Source: Chitinophaga ginsengisoli (lineage in GTDB: Bacteria > Bacteroidota > Bacteroidia > Chitinophagales > Chitinophagaceae). From it: 64,000 bases of DNA. The first letter of the stretch is position 1, and each line of letters opens with the position of its first letter. A program made the translations under genes and the position numbers. This document shows, piece after piece, positions 61,558 through 64,000 of this stretch. The stretch spans positions 178,649-242,648 of the forward strand of contig NZ_PYGK01000012.1 of the NCBI RefSeq assembly GCF_003014595.1. The letters are read 5' to 3'. The notes under the pieces are model-generated. The model was not told where the DNA came from and searched no databases. It saw only the letters and a program-made list of their open reading frames with translations.

Positions 61558-62370
61558 ATGGAGCTAAAAGAACTAATAAAGGCGGCCTGGGAGAATCGCG
61601 CTTTATTGCAGGAATCACAGTACAGTGATGCAGTAAAATGTGTGATCGAAGCAGTAGACAAAGGCAAAAGCAGAGTGGCAGAACCTGGAGAGAACGGATG
61701 GGTAGTAAATGAATGGGTAAAACAGGCCATTTTAATGTACTTCTCAATTCAGCCAATGGAAACCATAGATCTCGGACCATTCGAGTTCTATGATAAAATG
61801 AAACTGAAGTCCCGCTACAAAGACCTGGGTGTACGTGTTGTACCTCATGCTATAGCCCGTTACGGCGCTTTTATTGGTAAAGGAGCTATCCTGATGCCAT
61901 CTTACGTAAACATCGGCGCTTATGTTGACGAGGGCACCATGGTGGATACCTGGGCGACAGTAGGCTCCTGCGCGCAGATCGGTAAAAACGTTCACCTGAG
62001 CGGTGGCGTGGGTATCGGCGGCGTACTGGAACCCCTGCAGGCAGGTCCGGTGATCATCGAAGATGGTTGCTTCGTAGGCTCCCGCTGCATCGTGGTGGAA
62101 GGTGTGATCGTGGAAAAAGAGGCGGTACTGGGCGCTAACGTGGTACTGACCAAGAGCACCAAGATCATCGACGTAACTGGTCCTGAACCAGTGGAATACA
62201 AAGGCCGTGTACCAGCACGCAGCGTGGTGATTCCAGGTTCTTACACCAAGAAATTCCCTGCCGGCGAATACCAGGTTCCTTGTGCACTGATCATCGGTCA
62301 GCGTAAAGCATCTACTGACCTGAAAACCAGTCTGAACGACACACTGAGAGAATTCAATGTAGCTGTATAA
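61558..62370 (+). CDS. dapD: Tetrahydrodipicolinate N-succinyltransferase
   Basis: This 270-residue enzyme succinylates 2,3,4,5-tetrahydropyridine-2,6-dicarboxylate on the way to meso-diaminopimelate and lysine. It has the N-terminal helical part (NGWVVNEWVKQAILMYF) and a left-handed beta-helix of hexapeptide repeats (GAFIGKGAILMPSYVNIGAYVDEG, CAQIGKNVHLSGGVGIGG, CFVGSRCIVVEGVIVEKEAVLGANVVL). MVDTWATVGSC carries the residue pair used in catalysis. Length is normal for DapD. It supplies the peptidoglycan cross-link precursor, and so does ddl elsewhere in the window, but the two are not linked in an operon. Confidence 0.97.
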   Translation: MELKELIKAAWENRALLQESQYSDAVKCVIEAVDKGKSRVAEPGENGWVVNEWVKQAILMYFSIQPMETIDLGPFEFYDKMKLKSRYKDLGVRVVPHAIARYGAFIGKGAILMPSYVNIGAYVDEGTMVDTWATVGSCAQIGKNVHLSGGVGIGGVLEPLQAGPVIIEDGCFVGSRCIVVEGVIVEKEAVLGANVVLTKSTKIIDVTGPEPVEYKGRVPARSVVIPGSYTKKFPAGEYQVPCALIIGQRKASTDLKTSLNDTLREFNVAV

Positions 62371-62393
62371 GCCTGTATGCATATGTTTTTCAG

Positions 62394-62425
62394 AGCCGCT
62401 TCCGTGATGGGAGCGGCTTTTTTTT
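62394..62425 (+). terminator. Terminator after dapD
   Basis: AGCCGCTTCC (62394-62403) pairs with 62409-62418 (one G-U) around GTGAT, followed by about eight T. Confidence 0.9.
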
Positions 62426-62528
62426 GTTGTCTGTAAGGATTTTTGTGTTCTCCGCTGTCCTGTTAATGTAGCAGATCGAAAACCCACGTTTCCACGAACC
62501 ACGTTATAAAACCCTTCACTCATAAAAA

Positions 62529-63674
62529 ATGAAAAACATGAGAATTCCACTGTTATTGCTTTTTATCCTTGCTATGACCAGCTGCGGGAAAAAAGACGTT
62601 CAAAAATTATCTCCTGCTGATGTTACTAAAGGCGTTGTTACCGCCAGTTCTGCACAGCCTACCCGTTCGGAAGCCCTGTTGGCGATGCAGTGCTATAACA
62701 ATGCGTTTTACAATCAGTATGGCACTTATGGTCCTTCTTACAAGGCGTATTACTATTCAGACGTTACCCGTACGGGTAGAATGGATTTCTGGCGGCAGGC
62801 AGAGGCTATAGAGGCGCTGATAGACGCTTATACGGCCAATAATGACGCTGATTTGCGGAATAAGATGGTGTACCTGTACAATGGTATGCGGGACGCATAT
62901 GGCCTCTTATGGAGCGCTAATATCTACAATGACGACGTCATTTGGGGTGCTTTGATGTGTATCCGCGCTTTTCAGATCACTAATGATGGTGGTATGAAGG
63001 ATATGGCGAAAAACAACTTTGATATGGTCTGGAACCGCGCCTGGGATACGAACCTTGGCGGCGGTCTTTGGTGGACGACTGCCAACAACACCAAGAATGC
63101 CTGTGTGAATGCGCCTGCGGCTATCTGTGCGATGTACCTGTATCAGGCTACGGGGGATGTGAGCTACCGGGATAAAGCCAAAATGATTATCGACTGGATG
63201 GTGAGTAAACTGTATACTTCCAGCTCCGGCGAGGTGAAAGGTGCGATGAATGCCGCGGGTACGATTACAGAAGGTGCCCGCACTTATACCCAGGGTACTT
63301 TTATCGGTGCTTGTAGTATGCTGCATAGCTCCTACCCTTCCGGGAATTACAAATCTATGGCCGCTAAAGCAATGGACTACACGAAGGCGAATATGTGCAA
63401 CTCCCAGGGCCTGCTGCCGGATGAATATGACTGTGATGACTGCCAGGGGTTTAAGGCCATCTTCGCACGATGGGCTTGTAAGTTCGTTCGCGATCAGGGC
63501 TTGCAGAGTACTTATGGCGCGTGGTTGAACTACAATGCCGCCGAAGCCTGGGCTTATCGTAACTCCAATGGCTTGATGTGGGGCCAATGGTGGCGCCGGA
63601 CACCGGATAATTACGTCAATTCTTTTGAGACCACTTGTGGTGTGGCGATGATGAATGGGGTGTGGTTGTTTTAA
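62529..63674 (+). CDS. GH76 family glycoside hydrolase lipoprotein
   Basis: This 381-residue lipoprotein (lipobox AMTSCGKK, Cys19) has the GH76 (alpha/alpha)6-barrel fold. GH76 enzymes are alpha-1,6-mannanases acting on yeast and other mannans. The paired catalytic aspartates are in ANIYNDDVIWGALMCIRAF (Asp135, Asp136). Other GH76 blocks are RAWDTNLGGGLWWTT, NACVNAPAAICAMYLYQATGD, and LLPDEYDCDDCQGFKAIFARWACKFVRD. It ends close to the usual GH76 end (NSFETTCGVAMMNGVWLF). No SusC/D pair is next to it, so it is a lone enzyme, and its substrate may be fungal mannan. Confidence 0.9.
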   Translation: MKNMRIPLLLLFILAMTSCGKKDVQKLSPADVTKGVVTASSAQPTRSEALLAMQCYNNAFYNQYGTYGPSYKAYYYSDVTRTGRMDFWRQAEAIEALIDAYTANNDADLRNKMVYLYNGMRDAYGLLWSANIYNDDVIWGALMCIRAFQITNDGGMKDMAKNNFDMVWNRAWDTNLGGGLWWTTANNTKNACVNAPAAICAMYLYQATGDVSYRDKAKMIIDWMVSKLYTSSSGEVKGAMNAAGTITEGARTYTQGTFIGACSMLHSSYPSGNYKSMAAKAMDYTKANMCNSQGLLPDEYDCDDCQGFKAIFARWACKFVRDQGLQSTYGAWLNYNAAEAWAYRNSNGLMWGQWWRRTPDNYVNSFETTCGVAMMNGVWLF

Positions 63675-63690
63675 AGTTTTTTAAGAAAAA

Positions 63691-63722
63691 TTTGGAAGTT
63701 TGAATGAAATGTCTACCTTTGC
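63691..63722 (+). promoter_or_regulatory. Promoter of tRNA-Leu
   Basis: TTTG at 63691-63694 and TACCTTTGC at 63714-63722 are 19 nt apart. Both boxes match the Bacteroidota consensus exactly, the best such promoter in the window. Confidence 0.75.
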
Positions 63723-63745
63723 ACTCCCTGACACGGAAAACAGTT

Positions 63746-63829
63746 GCCCAGATGGCGAAATTGGTAGACGCACTGTGTTCAGGTCGCAGCGCTCGCAAGG
63801 GTGTGCTGGTTCGAATCCAGTTCTGGGCA
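63746..63829 (+). tRNA. tRNA-Leu (anticodon CAG)
   Basis: The 84-nt sequence folds as a class II tRNA. The acceptor arms GCCCAGA and TCTGGGC pair over 7 bp with discriminator A at 63829. The D arm contains GGCGAAATTGGTAGACGC. The anticodon stem CTGTG/CGCAG encloses loop TTCAGGT with anticodon CAG, reading CUG. A long variable arm (CGCTC GCAA GGGTG) is typical of leucine tRNAs. The T arm has GGTTCGAATCC. The 3' CCA is not encoded (ACT follows). It has its own promoter and is followed by a terminator. Confidence 0.95.
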
Positions 63830-63836
63830 CTAAGAA

Positions 63837-63872
63837 GGCTTGTAAGTCATTGATTTACAGGCCTTTTTTTTT
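63837..63872 (+). terminator. Terminator after tRNA-Leu
   Basis: GGCTTGTAA (63837-63845) pairs with TTACAGGCC (63855-63863, one G-U), followed by nine T. Confidence 0.88.
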
Positions 63873-64000
63873 ATTTAGGCATGTCAATATTTCACGGATT
63901 TTAACGGATCAAGGCCAAAAGTTGTGGAGTAAGTTGTAGATCAAGCATATAATTTGGTTAATCGGAATAAAAAGAATTCGATGCATTTTACCCCTCTAAA
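63873..64000. other. Non-coding right edge after tRNA-Leu
   Basis: The last 128 bp are AT-rich, with no gene start that I can support. No copy of the tRNA 3' end is present, so no attachment site can be claimed from this window. Confidence 0.4.

Noticed and set aside
63746..64000. Integration site or island at tRNA-Leu
   Set aside because: No integrase gene and no second copy of the tRNA 3' end is visible before the window ends.

Overview
The window looks like a chromosomal segment of a Gram-negative member of the Bacteroidota, most likely Chitinophagaceae and probably a Chitinophaga-like soil bacterium. The reasons are a complete ECF sigma / FecR / SusC-with-STN / SusD cassette, three further TonB-dependent receptors with carboxypeptidase-like N-terminal domains, a LytTR response regulator paired with a beta-propeller sensor kinase, and promoters of the Bacteroidota type (TTTG, about 17-21 nt, TAnnTTTG), seen best in front of the tRNA gene, dapD, the HtrA protease and the acyl-CoA reductase. 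Genus assignment is inference from gene content, not from a marker-gene search.

Layout. 1-8.3 kb: a partial lipoprotein-like gene, a TonB-dependent receptor divergent from a gamma-glutamyltransferase, a DinB-like protein, a small lipoprotein, a three-copy 97-bp palindromic repeat array, a PLP enzyme of the BioF/KBL type and a TraB/GumN protein. 8.4-14.5 kb: a very large TamB protein whose membrane anchor needs a non-ATG start, then ribBA. 14.9-18.2 kb: an Oar-like TonB receptor. 18.3-23.5 kb: a five-gene cluster (esterase, ATP-grasp ligase with a lysine-rich tail, GCS2 carboxylate-amine ligase, class I glutamine amidotransferase, glutathionylspermidine-synthase-like ATP-grasp) that reads as an uncharacterised amide or peptide-forming pathway. 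23.5-30.9 kb (minus): a TPR-transmembrane-HTH regulator, a TonB receptor, a beta-helix lipoprotein and a histidine phosphatase of the inositol-polyphosphate type, probably an organophosphate acquisition locus. 31-40 kb (minus): sigma factor, FecR, SusC, SusD, a circularly permuted SGNH hydrolase and a FAD oxidoreductase, a substrate-uptake locus of unknown substrate. 40.1-45.8 kb: rhodanese, PASTA protein, D-Ala-D-Ala ligase, ferredoxin, LuxC-type acyl-CoA reductase and HtrA protease. 45.8-46.8 kb: a five-copy 133-bp palindromic array sharing its core with the first array in the opposite orientation. 46.9-64 kb: LytTR regulator and sensor kinase, proS, a Gly/Tyr-rich lipoprotein, two FadL-like outer-membrane paralogues, a tRNA-maturation group (miaA, cca, a tsaC-type gene, with a PRiA4b-ORF3-like gene between), a glycosyltransferase, dapD, a GH76 lipoprotein and tRNA-Leu(CAG).

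The points I would look at first are the 18.3-23.5 kb ligase cluster, the permuted SGNH hydrolase, and the paired palindromic repeat family. No prophage, complete insertion sequence or CRISPR array was found. Starts were reassigned by eye where the longest reading frame ran through a promoter or terminator.
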